Positions 51,847-60,585 of a DNA stretch of 64,000 nt are shown piece by piece (the first letter of the stretch is position 1; every line of letters begins with the position of its first letter). The translations under genes and the position numbers were made by a program. The DNA comes from DATLFA01 sp039915945 (lineage in GTDB: Bacteria > Actinomycetota > Acidimicrobiia > Acidimicrobiales > WLNW01). The stretch is from NCBI GenBank assembly GCA_039915945.1, contig JBDSMH010000019.1, forward strand, positions 62,001 through 126,000, given 5' to 3'. The notes under the pieces were generated by a model. It saw only the letters and a program-made list of their open reading frames with translations. It searched no databases and was not told the DNA's origin.

Positions 51847-52310
51847 TCGAAGAACTCCGCGACGGTGAGCCATTGCCGAACCGCGACGTCGCCGTCGGTG
51901 TCGGTCAACTCGTACTCGATCTGGTGGAACTCGCGCACGCGCTTGGTGGGCGGCAGCGCCGGCGGCATCCGTCGCACTCGCACGGTGAATGCCTGCCCGG
52001 CCTCGACCGGCTTGAGGTACTCGGTACGGATGCCGGTGACGACGGAGTTGAAACCCTCGGGCAGTCCCGTCGCTTCGCGTGGCGGCTCACCCGCGCCCGC
52101 CCGCGTCGCCAGGAACAACTGGCCGTTGGCGACGACCACTCCTCGATAGCCCTCCGCGCGCGCCGATGCGTGATCGGTGTGCACCGGCGCCGTAACGCCC
52201 GTCAAGCGGGCGAACTCGGTCGCGAGAAACGGATCGATCGTGCCCGTGCCGGCGAATCGCACCGGTGGCCGCTCATCGGACACGTCGGTGCCGGCGTCAT
52301 CGCTCACCAT
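51843..52310 (-). CDS. MaoC-like hotdog dehydratase (155 aa)
   Basis: Single-hotdog protein of the MaoC family. ATEFARLTGVTAPVHTDHAS (about residues 30-49) corresponds to the hydratase segment, with T-A-P-V-H-T-D in place of N-P-x-H, and VVVANGQLFLATRAGAGEPP is the following helix. The N-terminal 20 residues are acidic. ATG at 52310 or GTG at 52307 follow a GGGGGGA site. Could be a hydratase or an inactive partner; context suggests hydration of an enoyl-CoA intermediate. Confidence 0.75.
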   Translation of the reverse strand: MVSDDAGTDVSDERPPVRFAGTGTIDPFLATEFARLTGVTAPVHTDHASARAEGYRGVVVANGQLFLATRAGAGEPPREATGLPEGFNSVVTGIRTEYLKPVEAGQAFTVRVRRMPPALPPTKRVREFHQIEYELTDTDGDVAVRQWLTVAEFFE

Positions 52311-52363
52311 CTGTCCCCCCACTCCCTGTCTCGCTCGGTGTCGTGAATCGTCTCGTTGGGCGA

Positions 52364-53122
52364 TTATGCATACTTTCGCGGCACACTCGCCGGATCGGGC
52401 TGCGCGATGCCGAGCCGGTCGAAGAACGGTGCGATGTGCACGAGGTACTCCTGGCGCAACTCCTCGTTGCTCTTCGTCTTCAACCCGAACTCGATGTACT
52501 TCCACTGCCGGGTGCCCGACCGGGTGCCGAACATGTCGAGCGCGTAGCCATACCACGTCGGTAGCCGCGCCTCGACCGCGGCGCGGCCCTCGTCGGTACG
52601 GCACAGCTCGACCAAATGCTGGAAGCCCATCGCGCAGTGACCGAACTCGTCCTTCGCGACGGCGACGCCGGCACGCGAGAGCGGCGCAAAGCTCGAAAGC
52701 TCGTAGTCGAGCAATTGGAACGCGCCGACGCGGTCGATGAAGTGGTTGAGCAACGCGAGGTCGACCCACTCGCGCACGCTGGAGGTGGCGTTGAGACCGT
52801 CGATGCTCGAGACGAAATCTTCACCGGGTATTTCGCCCATGGCTCGAACGACACCGTCGAACATCTTCTGATGGCGCATCTCATCGGCGAAGAACTCGAC
52901 GATGCGAACGCGCGATACGGGATCGGGTGCGAGCGCCACGTTCTTGGTCATGTCTCGCATCTGGTCGTAGCAGACCTTCACCGAGCCGATCTCGTTCGTC
53001 TCGCGCAAGAGCCGCAGCACGAGGCGCCGGAACTCTTCGGGCATCTCGTCGCGCGCTTCGAACTGCAGCGGCGCGTAGATGCGTTCGGGCTTCTCCCGCA
53101 CATCGGTCACCAACGTTGTCAC
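52364..53122 (-). CDS. PaaA-like di-iron oxygenase catalytic subunit (252 aa)
   Basis: Ferritin-like protein of the phenylacetic acid catabolic family. The iron-ligand pattern is complete: E41/E44 in LLRETNEIGS, E81-x-x-H84 in FFADEMRHQKMF, E141 in LLDYELSSF and E159-x-x-H162 in AVAKDEFGHCAMGF, matching the spacing of the oxygenase subunit PaaA. PaaA epoxidises aryl-CoA rings. The GTG at 53122 overlaps the partner's stop (GTGA) with GGAGG 7 bases before. The protein is about 60 residues shorter than E. coli PaaA (309 aa). Genes for PaaB, PaaD and the reductase PaaE are absent nearby. Confidence 0.82.
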   Translation of the reverse strand: MTTLVTDVREKPERIYAPLQFEARDEMPEEFRRLVLRLLRETNEIGSVKVCYDQMRDMTKNVALAPDPVSRVRIVEFFADEMRHQKMFDGVVRAMGEIPGEDFVSSIDGLNATSSVREWVDLALLNHFIDRVGAFQLLDYELSSFAPLSRAGVAVAKDEFGHCAMGFQHLVELCRTDEGRAAVEARLPTWYGYALDMFGTRSGTRQWKYIEFGLKTKSNEELRQEYLVHIAPFFDRLGIAQPDPASVPRKYA

Positions 53123-53826
53123 GACCACGCCTCCAGTCGAGTGGCTACGCGCGCGTCGGCCGCCGCCAACACCTGGTCCGCGTCGATCGGTGCGGCGATG
53201 CCTTCACTCACCCATCGGTTGCTCGTCTCTTGCGCGACGACGATCTGCAGCACTTCAGCGCAGAGCGCGTGCCACTGTGCTCGCGCGTCGAGCACGTCGG
53301 CCCGTGGCAATTGGTCGAGTGCGACGACGTCACCGAGCGACAGCAGGCCCGTGGCCACCATGCCCCACTTCGCATTGGGGCCCAGACGAGAAGCGCGGAT
53401 CAACGGCCCGTAGTTGGACTGCGCGCACTGCCGAATCATCGCGTGTCCGATGCTGTCGAGGTAGCACAACGAGAACACCAGGCCGAGCCATGAGTTCTCC
53501 GCCTCGGTGATACGCCCCAAGAGGTTGGTCCACGGACCGTCGACGTGATCGTCGGTCACCGAGATGCCGGCCGCCGCGGCGATGTTGCCGAATTCCCACA
53601 CGTTGCGCTCGAGTTCGGCCCAGACGTTGGCCGTGCGCACCCACTGATCGAGGCTCGGTCCGTCCATCACGTGCTCGCCGTACATCTCACGTTGACCGAC
53701 ATTCCATACCGGCACGGACTGCGTGGTGAGCAACGCGGTCAACGCGGCGCGGTACGCCTCGGAAGGAGTGCTGTCGCGCTCGTACGCACTGGTCGCGCCC
53801 TGATGTTCTCGCGTCTTCGACGCCAT
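53119..53826 (-). CDS. PaaC-like structural subunit of the di-iron oxygenase (235 aa)
   Basis: Second ferritin-like protein of the same family. It lacks the E-x-x-H pairs; segments such as WAELERNVWEFGNIAAAAGI and ENSWLGLVFSLCYLDSIGHA align with helices of PaaC, which forms a catalytic heterodimer with PaaA but holds no iron. ATG at 53826 follows GAGGG. The gene overlaps the catalytic subunit, so the two are made in equal amount. It follows the ferredoxin gene by 12 bases. Assignment to PaaC rather than another ferritin-like branch is an inference from pairing. Confidence 0.72.
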   Translation of the reverse strand: MASKTREHQGATSAYERDSTPSEAYRAALTALLTTQSVPVWNVGQREMYGEHVMDGPSLDQWVRTANVWAELERNVWEFGNIAAAAGISVTDDHVDGPWTNLLGRITEAENSWLGLVFSLCYLDSIGHAMIRQCAQSNYGPLIRASRLGPNAKWGMVATGLLSLGDVVALDQLPRADVLDARAQWHALCAEVLQIVVAQETSNRWVSEGIAAPIDADQVLAAADARVATRLEAWS

Positions 53827-53838
53827 CACACCCTCGCG

Positions 53839-54033
53839 TCAGCCGTCATCGACCATCAGCGCCTTGGCCGGGCACCGATAGACCGCATTACGGACACGGA
53901 TGTGCAGGGACTCGTCGGGATCTTCGTCGATGACCCAGGCCATCGCGTTTTCGTCGACGTGGAACACCTCGGGCACGAGCCGTTCGCAGACGCCGTTGCC
54001 CCTGCACCGAGTGGGTATCACGATAGGCCGCAT
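53839..54033 (-). CDS. 3Fe-4S-type ferredoxin (64 aa)
   Basis: Small ferredoxin of the P450-associated actinobacterial type. CRGNGVCERLVPEVFHVDEN gives C-x5-C with the typical (A/V)PE(V)F, and YRCPAKALMVDDG gives the third cysteine-proline. Only three cysteines are present, consistent with a 3Fe-4S cluster. ATG at 54033 has GAGGAG upstream. It opens the block with the PaaC/PaaA-like pair and so likely passes electrons to the di-iron centre instead of a PaaE-type reductase. Confidence 0.87.
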   Translation of the reverse strand: MRPIVIPTRCRGNGVCERLVPEVFHVDENAMAWVIDEDPDESLHIRVRNAVYRCPAKALMVDDG

Positions 54034-54088
54034 GCTCTCCTCATCGTAGGTGGTCGTAGGGTGCGACGACAGTCGTCGACATGAGTGA

Positions 54089-54117
54089 ATTGTCCAGTGA
54101 TCGGCGCTTCCCGTCAA
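54089..54117 (-). promoter_or_regulatory. Promoter for the ferredoxin/di-iron oxygenase block
   Basis: On the minus strand TTGACG is followed after 17 bases by GACAAT, about 55 bases upstream of the ferredoxin ATG. The rest of the 211-base gap to the TetR gene (54034-54244) holds no gene I can support. A GTCGACGACTGTCGTCGCAC stretch downstream of the -10 has partial symmetry and could be an operator. Confidence 0.45.
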
Positions 54118-54244
54118 TCGTTCAAGTGGTCTAGCGACGAGCGCGACCCCAACCAAGCTTGAGATTTGGCGAAGATCCTTCCTTCGTCCATGGCCAACAA
54201 AATGACCTCGTTGTCACTTTGCGCGTGAATGCGGGGGATCTCGA

Positions 54245-54865
54245 CTAGCGCGCCTGCGCGCCCTTGGCCGGCGAACTCACGGCAACACCGGTGAGCAACA
54301 CGTTGGCGTAGGCATCGCTGACGGCATCGATCGGATAACGCTTGTTCTCGCGGTACCACCCGGCCAACCCCCGGATGGAGTCGATGGCGAAGCTGTAGAG
54401 CAAGTACGGATCGACGTCGGAGCGGAAATCGCCTTCGCTGACCGCTTTTCGGATGACGCGCAGCCACAACTTTTCGATGCTGCTCCAGCGATCGGAGAAA
54501 TCACCGATGTGGCGCAGACTCTCCCACTCGTTTGTGAACATGCGGGCAGCCGCGATGTGGCGATCGACGGCGAGTACGGCCGCGCGAAACATCGCCTCGA
54601 ATTTGTCGATAGCTCGCGTCTGCTGGGCGAGGATCTCGTCCCACTTCGTCGTCAACTCGTCGAAGTACGCGGTGAAAATCTCTTCGACCATCACTTCTTT
54701 GGAATCGAAGTGGTGATAAAGGCTGCCCGACAAGATGCCGGCTTCGTCCGCGATCTCGCGGACGGTGGTGGCGGCCACACCCTTGCGAGCAAAGAGCTCG
54801 GCCGCGACGTTGAGGATGGCTGTCCGGCGGTTCGGCTCGCCTACAGCTCGAACTCGCACCGACAC
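54245..54865 (-). CDS. TetR-family regulator, KstR2-like (206 aa)
   Basis: TetR repressor. DNA-binding domain at about residues 13-58: RTAILNVAAELFARKGVAAT, then IADEAGILSGSLYHHFDSKE. The ligand domain has a TetR_C-type core (AIDKFEAMFRAAVLAVDRHI; WESLRHIGDFSDRWSSIEKL). Overall it recalls KstR2 and FadR-like TetRs that bind CoA esters in actinobacteria. GTG start at 54865. It is upstream of and in line with the ferredoxin block, so it probably represses that block in response to a CoA ester. Confidence 0.85.
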   Translation of the reverse strand: MSVRVRAVGEPNRRTAILNVAAELFARKGVAATTVREIADEAGILSGSLYHHFDSKEVMVEEIFTAYFDELTTKWDEILAQQTRAIDKFEAMFRAAVLAVDRHIAAARMFTNEWESLRHIGDFSDRWSSIEKLWLRVIRKAVSEGDFRSDVDPYLLYSFAIDSIRGLAGWYRENKRYPIDAVSDAYANVLLTGVAVSSPAKGAQAR

Positions 54866-55018
54866 GAACGAAGCATACCCCAGCCGCCCCGAACCCCGTT
54901 CTCAGCCGATCACTCGACCAAATTCCGAACAACCAAGCGACCGACCAAACTTAGGCAGCCGCCTCCTCCTTGGCAATGCAGGACTGCTGGGGAACACGTC
55001 ACCGGTAGCTTCGCGGAG

Positions 55019-56044
55019 GTGACGACCTCCGCGCCGCGCACCCACGAACCGTGGCGGCGGGATGCGGCCGAAGTCGTCGCCGAGATGGGCAGCGACGCAG
55101 GTGTCGGACTGAGTGCGATCGAGGCGTCCGCTCGTCTCGAGCAGTACGGGCGAAACGAACTCGACGCGGCCGACGCGGTGCCGGCGTGGCGCAAATTCGT
55201 CGCGCAATTCGCCGACCCCCTCGCGCTCAAGTCCGCCGAGATCGGCATCGCGATGGGCATCACGGGAACCGACGTCACGAAGGAGGCCGCCGACATGATC
55301 CTTGCCGACGACAACTTCGCAACGATCATCACCGCGGTCCGAGAAGGTCGCGCGATCTTCGCCAACATCCGCAAGTTCTTGCGCTTCTTGCTGTCGTCGA
55401 ACATCGGCGAGGTGCTCACTATGTTCTTCGGCGTCGTGCTGGCCGGTGTGCTCGGGCTCGACGACACCGGTGAAGCGGTGGCGGTGCCACTTCTCGCCAC
55501 GCAGATACTGTGGATCAACTTGCTGAGCGACGTGGCGCCGGCACTCGCAATGGGTGTCGATCCTCCTTCCGACGATGTGATGCATCGGCCACCGCAGCGC
55601 CTCACCGACCGCGTCATCGATCGCGAGATGTGGCTCGGCATCTTTTGGGTCGGAGCCGTCATGGCCGTGGTGACCTTGGCCGCGCTCGACCTGCGACTGC
55701 CGGGAGGAATAGTCGGCGGCTCGGGCAACATCGTCGAGGCCCGCACCATGGCCTTCACCACCCTCGTGCTCGCCCAGCTGTTCAATTGCTTCAACGCGCG
55801 CTCTGACCGCACGAGCGCGTTCAAGCATCTGTTCACAAACCGACTTCTGTGGGGGGCAATCGCCCTTTCGCTCGTGCTGCAGATCGCGGTCGTACAACTT
55901 CCGTTCCTCAACGACGCGTTCGATACGGCGCCCCTCGACTTCGACGATTGGTTGCTCTGCGTCGGGTTGGCGAGCATCGTGTTGTGGGCTGACGAACCGA
56001 AGAAGTTGCTCGAACGCCGGCTGCGAGGCCGCGGTGCGCGATGA
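55019..56044 (+). pseudogene. P-type cation ATPase with its catalytic core deleted
   Basis: Residues 10-68 match the N-terminal cation-ATPase domain (EPWRRDAAEVVAEMGS; ARLEQYGRNELDAADAVPAW; VAQFADPL). At about codon 68 the sequence jumps in frame to ALKSAEIGIAMGITGTDVTK, which in intact pumps follows GDGVNDAP. Missing are the first transmembrane helices, the TGES domain, the DKTGT phosphorylation site and the nucleotide-binding domain, about 500 residues. Six transmembrane segments and the C-terminus remain (FLLSSNIGEVLTMFFGVVLA; ILWINLLSDVAPALAMG). It cannot pump ions. GTG at 55019 is the best start but lacks a spaced ribosome site. Confidence 0.85.
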
Positions 56045-57430
56045 TCAAGAACGTCGCGACACCGCCGGCCGGCCCAGCAGCGTCGCCACCGCCGCACCGT
56101 TGCGAAAGATCATGATGTCGCCATCGACGGAGACCTTGAGGACGACCAGCGCGGTCTCCGACAGAGTCCTGGCGGCTGCGGTGCGGGCACCCTCGTGCTC
56201 GCTGTCGGCGCTGCTGACGATGGCGCCGTAGGCCAGCAAGCGCCCCTCGCGATCGAGCACGGTCGCGCCGTCGAGCATCGCGAGGCGCACGAGGGTGTGT
56301 TCGTCGAGATCTTCGGCGTCGATCAGATGATGCAAGCGCGTCTCGAACTCCATGGCCAGCGGATCGATGTCGTTGCGAAGGTCATAGCGGTCCTTGAGCG
56401 ACACCACCGTGTCGAGATCCGAACTCTTTTCGACGATGGCGAGAATGGCTCCCCGTGGCCGGGCCGAGATCATGAGTGCGGCTTGTGTCACGAGCGTTGC
56501 GACGGATCCACCGCCGATCATGTTGGCGATACTCATGGAGAGCTCGAGCGGGAACGCGGTCCAGTGTTCACTGCGCCGCACGAGCAACGGCCGCCCGTCG
56601 ATGAAAGTCCAGATGCTGCGGTCGGCGCGCAGGAAGAACCCGAGCCCGCCGAGCACTTGTGTCGCCGCCGCGACGAGCGAGCCGCTCTCGCCGAGATCGA
56701 GCGCGGTGACAGGAGGAGGTGCCGCCGTGGCGATGAGGTGCTCGAAGCGATGCCGCTGCAACTCGCGACGCGCGCGCCCAGAGGGATCGATGACGAGCAA
56801 CGATTGCTGTCCGTCGAAGAGCAGCGGCGCTCGCTTTGCGGCACGGATATCGGCGGGATACGCGAACTCCAATCGCGGCGAATCGCGTAACACGTCGGCC
56901 ACGATGACACCGTGGGTGAGGTCGTGTGATTCGACGCGCGTACCGCTGAGCTCGATGAGGTATTCGATCGTCTCGCCGACGAGGTCGGGGCGCATCGCCG
57001 AAACGCGGTCGCGCAAGTACGCCGAGAGCACCTCTGTGGCAACCGTGTCGCGAACCGCGCGGCGCACCGCTGGCGTCACCGGCACGAGGTTGTTGCTGTC
57101 GACATGATTTCGTAGCTGCGTCGCCGCGCGAACGGCCGCCCGGGGCAACTCGTCGAGAAGATCCGCGAGACTCGTTCGCTCGTCGGTACCTACGAGGTGC
57201 GCAATGCGCTTCCCGAGGGTGACCACGACGGTCAGGTCCCACCCTGTAGGGCCGTCGCCGGTGGCCGACGCCTGCGCTCGCTCTGTCTGGGTCGCAAGCG
57301 GCGCCGTGCCGGTCGGCGAATAGAACAGCTCAACTGTCGCGCCGCCGACGATGTCGAGCACCGCATCCGCCGCGGCGTCCGCGACCGGGTCGGGGGGCGG
57401 CTCACCGATCGACGCTCGCCGCAGGACCAC
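56045..57430 (-). CDS. Diadenylate-cyclase-like (DAC/DACNV-type) protein (461 aa)
   Basis: The C-terminal 130 residues have the DAC fold: MLDGATVLDREGRLLAYGAI keeps the DGA motif, but EGARTAAARTLSETALVVLK replaces the GTRHR motif needed for c-di-AMP synthesis with G-A-R-T-A. DVDGDIMIFRNG-like residues end the domain. The N-terminal 330 residues (including VTALDLGESGSLVAAATQVL) are of unknown fold. Degenerate DAC domains of this type have been proposed as nucleotide sensors (DACNV group); placement here is inferred. Start uncertain: GTG at 57430 is the first good in-frame codon. It is convergent with the ATPase remnant. Confidence 0.65.
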   Translation of the reverse strand: MVLRRASIGEPPPDPVADAAADAVLDIVGGATVELFYSPTGTAPLATQTERAQASATGDGPTGWDLTVVVTLGKRIAHLVGTDERTSLADLLDELPRAAVRAATQLRNHVDSNNLVPVTPAVRRAVRDTVATEVLSAYLRDRVSAMRPDLVGETIEYLIELSGTRVESHDLTHGVIVADVLRDSPRLEFAYPADIRAAKRAPLLFDGQQSLLVIDPSGRARRELQRHRFEHLIATAAPPPVTALDLGESGSLVAAATQVLGGLGFFLRADRSIWTFIDGRPLLVRRSEHWTAFPLELSMSIANMIGGGSVATLVTQAALMISARPRGAILAIVEKSSDLDTVVSLKDRYDLRNDIDPLAMEFETRLHHLIDAEDLDEHTLVRLAMLDGATVLDREGRLLAYGAIVSSADSEHEGARTAAARTLSETALVVLKVSVDGDIMIFRNGAAVATLLGRPAVSRRS

Positions 57431-57532
57431 ACACCATGTTGTCCAAGATGTCCGCCGCGAGCAACCGCAGCGCCGCTGGGCGATCCCGATCCTGCTGGAT
57501 ATGGTTGATTTTGTTGGTATTTCGTTTGCGGT

Positions 57533-58037
57533 GTGCCGAAGAAACGCAACTGGCCGCAGCTCATCGGGGTGAACACCACCGACGACATGGCGAACCGCGC
57601 CGGAGCGCAGCTGCTCGACGGGCCGCGTATCGACCACCAGGCCTACGAAGCCCTCTCCTGCACCGCACAACTACTGAGGCTGCTGCTCGACGAACACGGC
57701 GCCATCCGCCGCTACGAACTGATGCCCGCCACCGTCACCGACGCACTGTTCGGGGCGATCGCCGCGCGTGATCAACACTGCCGCTGGCCCGGTTGCCACA
57801 AGAAATCGATCCACTGCGACATCCACCACTGGCACCACCGAGAAAACGGCGGACCGAACACTCCCTGCAACTGCTGCCTGTTATGCAAATACCACCACCA
57901 TGGAACCCGACGGCACACTCATCGGCCACGTCACCCGCGAACCCCCGTACCACATGTTCGTTCCCGCGGCGCAGCCGCCACCCCGTTGCGGCGGAGCCGC
58001 ACAAGAACGACAACCCGGATTCAAATGGGCGGCGTGA
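57533..58037 (+). pseudogene. HNH endonuclease (DUF222/13E12-type) C-terminal remnant
   Basis: The first frame has the pre-HNH segment PQLIGVNTTDDMANRAGAQL and the HNH finger: AARDQHCRWPGCHKKSIHCD, then IHHWHHRENGGP and LLCKYHHH. At the CACCACCATGG near 57893-57903 the frame shifts and the tail continues as MEPDGTLIGHVTREPPYHMF to the stop at 58037; about ten residues are also missing. The N-terminal DUF222 half is absent. Base composition just upstream (TTGTTGGTATTTCG) is lower in GC. These genes are abundant in actinobacteria and often decay. Confidence 0.75.
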
Positions 58038-58127
58038 ACGCGAGCGCGACCGAGAACGCGTGGACCTGCGCTCGCACTCCCTCACTTTCAGCGCAACGTG
58101 CGACACTGTGGCGCGGAGGAGGGGCGT

Positions 58128-58940
58128 ATGGAGATCGTGAAACTGAACGGTGCTCTGGCGGCCGGCGTCACCGGTATCGACTGGGACGCCGGTCCGGATG
58201 CCGACGACTTCGACCAGATCGAGGCGGCGCTCATGGACCACGGCGTGCTCGCGGTCGCGGCCGCCAAAATGCGTCCGGAACAACACGTTGCGCTCGCCGC
58301 GCATTTCGGCGAACTCGAGCATCACGAGTTCTTCGAGAATCAGGGTCCGGGGTTCGAGCACATCACGGTCCTCGACTCTGCTCGGGGCGATCGTTCGTCG
58401 ATGTGGCACATCGACGAACACTTCCTCGAAAAGCCTCCGATCATCACGATGACGCGGGCAATCCAGCTGCCGTCATGGGGCGGTGACACTTCGTTCATCA
58501 GCCTCCACCAAGCCTTCGACACGTTGTCGTCACGCATGCAGCACTACCTCGATGGACTCTTCGCCGTACACGACCTCGCCCGCATCGCTGAGATGCGTTG
58601 GCAGGGCGGCACGGGCAGCGGTGACCAACTCGCCGAGCCCTTGCTCGCGCACAAGCACGCGACGCATCCGGTCGCGTCCGTGCACCCGATCAACGGTCGC
58701 CGCGCGCTCAACGTGTCCCCCACCTACACCCGCTTCATCGAGGGATTGCCGTCCGGCGAGAGCAAAGCGATCCTCGACTATCTGTATCTCCACATGCAGC
58801 GCCCCGAGCTTGCCTACCGTCACCGTTGGGCGCACGGCGACTTGCTCATCTGGGACAACCGTAGTGTCATGCACCATGCCGCCGCCGACTACACCGATCG
58901 TCGAGTGATGCACCGCATCTCCGTCATCGGAGGGCTGTAA
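58128..58940 (+). CDS. TauD/TfdA-family 2-oxoglutarate dioxygenase (270 aa)
   Basis: Fe(II)/2-oxoglutarate oxygenase. The iron-binding H-x-D is in SSMWHIDEHFLEKPP (about residues 91-93), and the distal histidine and 2OG-binding arginine in SVMHHAAADYTDRRVMHRIS (about 248-266). Such enzymes hydroxylate sulfonates, aryloxyacids or similar acids. ATG at 58128 follows GGAGGAGGGG. The TetR gene begins 30 bases downstream. Substrate open. Confidence 0.87.
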   Translation: MEIVKLNGALAAGVTGIDWDAGPDADDFDQIEAALMDHGVLAVAAAKMRPEQHVALAAHFGELEHHEFFENQGPGFEHITVLDSARGDRSSMWHIDEHFLEKPPIITMTRAIQLPSWGGDTSFISLHQAFDTLSSRMQHYLDGLFAVHDLARIAEMRWQGGTGSGDQLAEPLLAHKHATHPVASVHPINGRRALNVSPTYTRFIEGLPSGESKAILDYLYLHMQRPELAYRHRWAHGDLLIWDNRSVMHHAAADYTDRRVMHRISVIGGL

Positions 58941-58970
58941 CGGGTTGAAGACAGCGCTACTCTCACCGAG

Positions 58971-59639
58971 ATGACTCTCGTCGATTCGGATGACGCGCTT
59001 GCCGCCCGTCGGGCCGACCCCCGCTACCAACGGTTGATGAAAGCGACACGCGTGGCGGCCCGCAACGGTTACGACGCCGTATCGATGCGCGACCTCGCGG
59101 AAACATGCCGGTTGTCGATGACCACGATCTACCAATTCTGTCGCTCCAAAGATCACCTCATCGCCGAAGCCCACCTATCCAACATGGAGGAGTTTCGCAA
59201 ACGGATCTCGGCGCGCCCTCCTCGGGGCGCAACTGCCGAAGCGCGCGTGTCGAGTGTCATGCGTTCATTCGCAAAGGCGCTCGATGACGAGGCGCTCTCC
59301 CGCACGCTCATGCGTGCCATGTACTCACTCGACCCCGAAGTCGGCGCCGCGCAATCATCGGTGAACGGCGTGTACACCAGCATGCTCGACGCCGCTATCG
59401 GCGACGACGCCATCGGAAATCGTGAAGCGGTGATCACCACCCTCGGCCACGTGGTCGACAGCGTGATTCTCGGCTGGCTCACCAGGGGTCACGACACGAC
59501 GTGGGTACGCGGCGAACTCGAAGCCGCGGTGCACGTTCTGTTCAGGGGCACCGCCACCGCGGGGCCCACGCCCGCCGGGCCCACCACAACGAGAGCCAAG
59601 CACGCTCCCGTACGACGTCCCGGCGCTCGCCGCGCCTGA
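58971..59639 (+). CDS. TetR-family regulator, KstR-like (222 aa)
   Basis: Helix-turn-helix at about residues 20-68: RLMKATRVAARNGYDAVSMR, then LAETCRLSMTTIYQFCRSKD, which resembles KstR, the cholesterol-catabolism repressor. The tail is Thr/Pro/Arg-rich and disordered. It is co-directional with the dioxygenase gene. A KstR-like operator lies at 63408-63424. Both KstR kinship and target are inferences. Confidence 0.82.
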   Translation: MTLVDSDDALAARRADPRYQRLMKATRVAARNGYDAVSMRDLAETCRLSMTTIYQFCRSKDHLIAEAHLSNMEEFRKRISARPPRGATAEARVSSVMRSFAKALDDEALSRTLMRAMYSLDPEVGAAQSSVNGVYTSMLDAAIGDDAIGNREAVITTLGHVVDSVILGWLTRGHDTTWVRGELEAAVHVLFRGTATAGPTPAGPTTTRAKHAPVRRPGARRA

Positions 59640-59645
59640 AGCACG

Positions 59646-60563
59646 TCAGGGGCGCGGGCTGTGTACGCGACCGAACGCGTAGGGATCGGGCCAGCCGCGC
59701 TCGGCGAGATTGGCTTCTTGCGCGGCAATGACCGCCGGCAGGTTGTTCGGCTGCCAACCGTCGACAAGTTGGTCACCGTGTAGGTCGAGCACCGGTCGTT
59801 GCAGTTCGACCAGCAACTGCAAGCTGAACGCGATGCGACCGGTCAACACATTCGGATCGCCCGTGCACAACGCGACTGCCGCTTCGGCCATCGTCTCGAG
59901 CGGCTCGAACATGGTGTTGTCGATCCAACCGCCGGCGACGAGGCTGGGCGTGGCGATCGCCGCTTGTGGTGTGAGCGCGTTCACCGCGATCCCTTGACTC
60001 TCACATTCGCTGGCCGCGCTCACGGTGAGTCGGTTGAGTGCCGCCTTGGCCGCCCCGTACACGAACCCACCTTTTGCCGGCTTGTTCGTCGGGAACGGTG
60101 GACCGGGCGGGAACTCGGCGGCGAAGCTCGTCAAGTTCAGGATCGCGCCGCGGCCTCGCTCACGCATGCCGCCCACAACCGCGGACATGAGCTCCCACGG
60201 CGCCCACAAGTTGACCTGCAGGCTGAGCTCCAAGCGCTGCGGCGAGACAGTCTCGAAGGGCATATAGCCATTGACCGCCGCGTTGTTCACGAGGATGTCG
60301 ATCGGACCCAACGCGGCCTCCGTCCGCTCGACCAATTTGGTGCGATCACCGTGCGGGTCACTCAGATCGGCCGGCAACACCAGACATTCCCCGCCGAATT
60401 CGGCGATGCGAGCCTGTGTGGCTTCGAGCCCCTCGACGGTGCGCGCCGTGATCGCCACCTTGGCCCCCTCGGCGGCGAGGCGAATCGCGATGGCGGTACC
60501 CGTACCGCCTTGGCTCGCGCCGGTCACCAGCGCGACTTGTCCTGCGCAGAGACCCTTCGACAT
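59646..60563 (-). CDS. Short-chain dehydrogenase/reductase (305 aa)
   Basis: SDR with a modified cofactor loop VTGASQGGTGTAIAIRLAAE, NNAAVNGYMPFETVS (about residues 92-106), serine in LNLTSFAAEFPPG and YGAAKAALNRL with the catalytic Tyr-Lys. A loop of about 12 residues (PPGPPFPTNKPAKGG) is inserted before the tyrosine. The C-terminus is 40 residues longer than usual (LHGDQLVDGWQPNN...). ATG at 60563 follows AAGGAG at 8 bases. Last in a minus-strand set with an amidohydrolase, a SnoaL-like protein and a dioxygenase. Confidence 0.87.
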   Translation of the reverse strand: MSKGLCAGQVALVTGASQGGTGTAIAIRLAAEGAKVAITARTVEGLEATQARIAEFGGECLVLPADLSDPHGDRTKLVERTEAALGPIDILVNNAAVNGYMPFETVSPQRLELSLQVNLWAPWELMSAVVGGMRERGRGAILNLTSFAAEFPPGPPFPTNKPAKGGFVYGAAKAALNRLTVSAASECESQGIAVNALTPQAAIATPSLVAGGWIDNTMFEPLETMAEAAVALCTGDPNVLTGRIAFSLQLLVELQRPVLDLHGDQLVDGWQPNNLPAVIAAQEANLAERGWPDPYAFGRVHSPRP

Positions 60564-60585
60564 CACGTCATCTCCTTCGTGGCGT

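Noticed and set aside
54905..54955. Paired CGACCAAA direct repeats between TetR and the ATPase remnant as an operator
   Set aside because: Direct, not inverted, and widely spaced; a TetR dimer would need symmetry. No support beyond the repeat.
54510..55018. N-terminal extension of the P-type ATPase from 54509
   Set aside because: The region is antisense to the TetR gene and the translation has no membrane or ATPase features.
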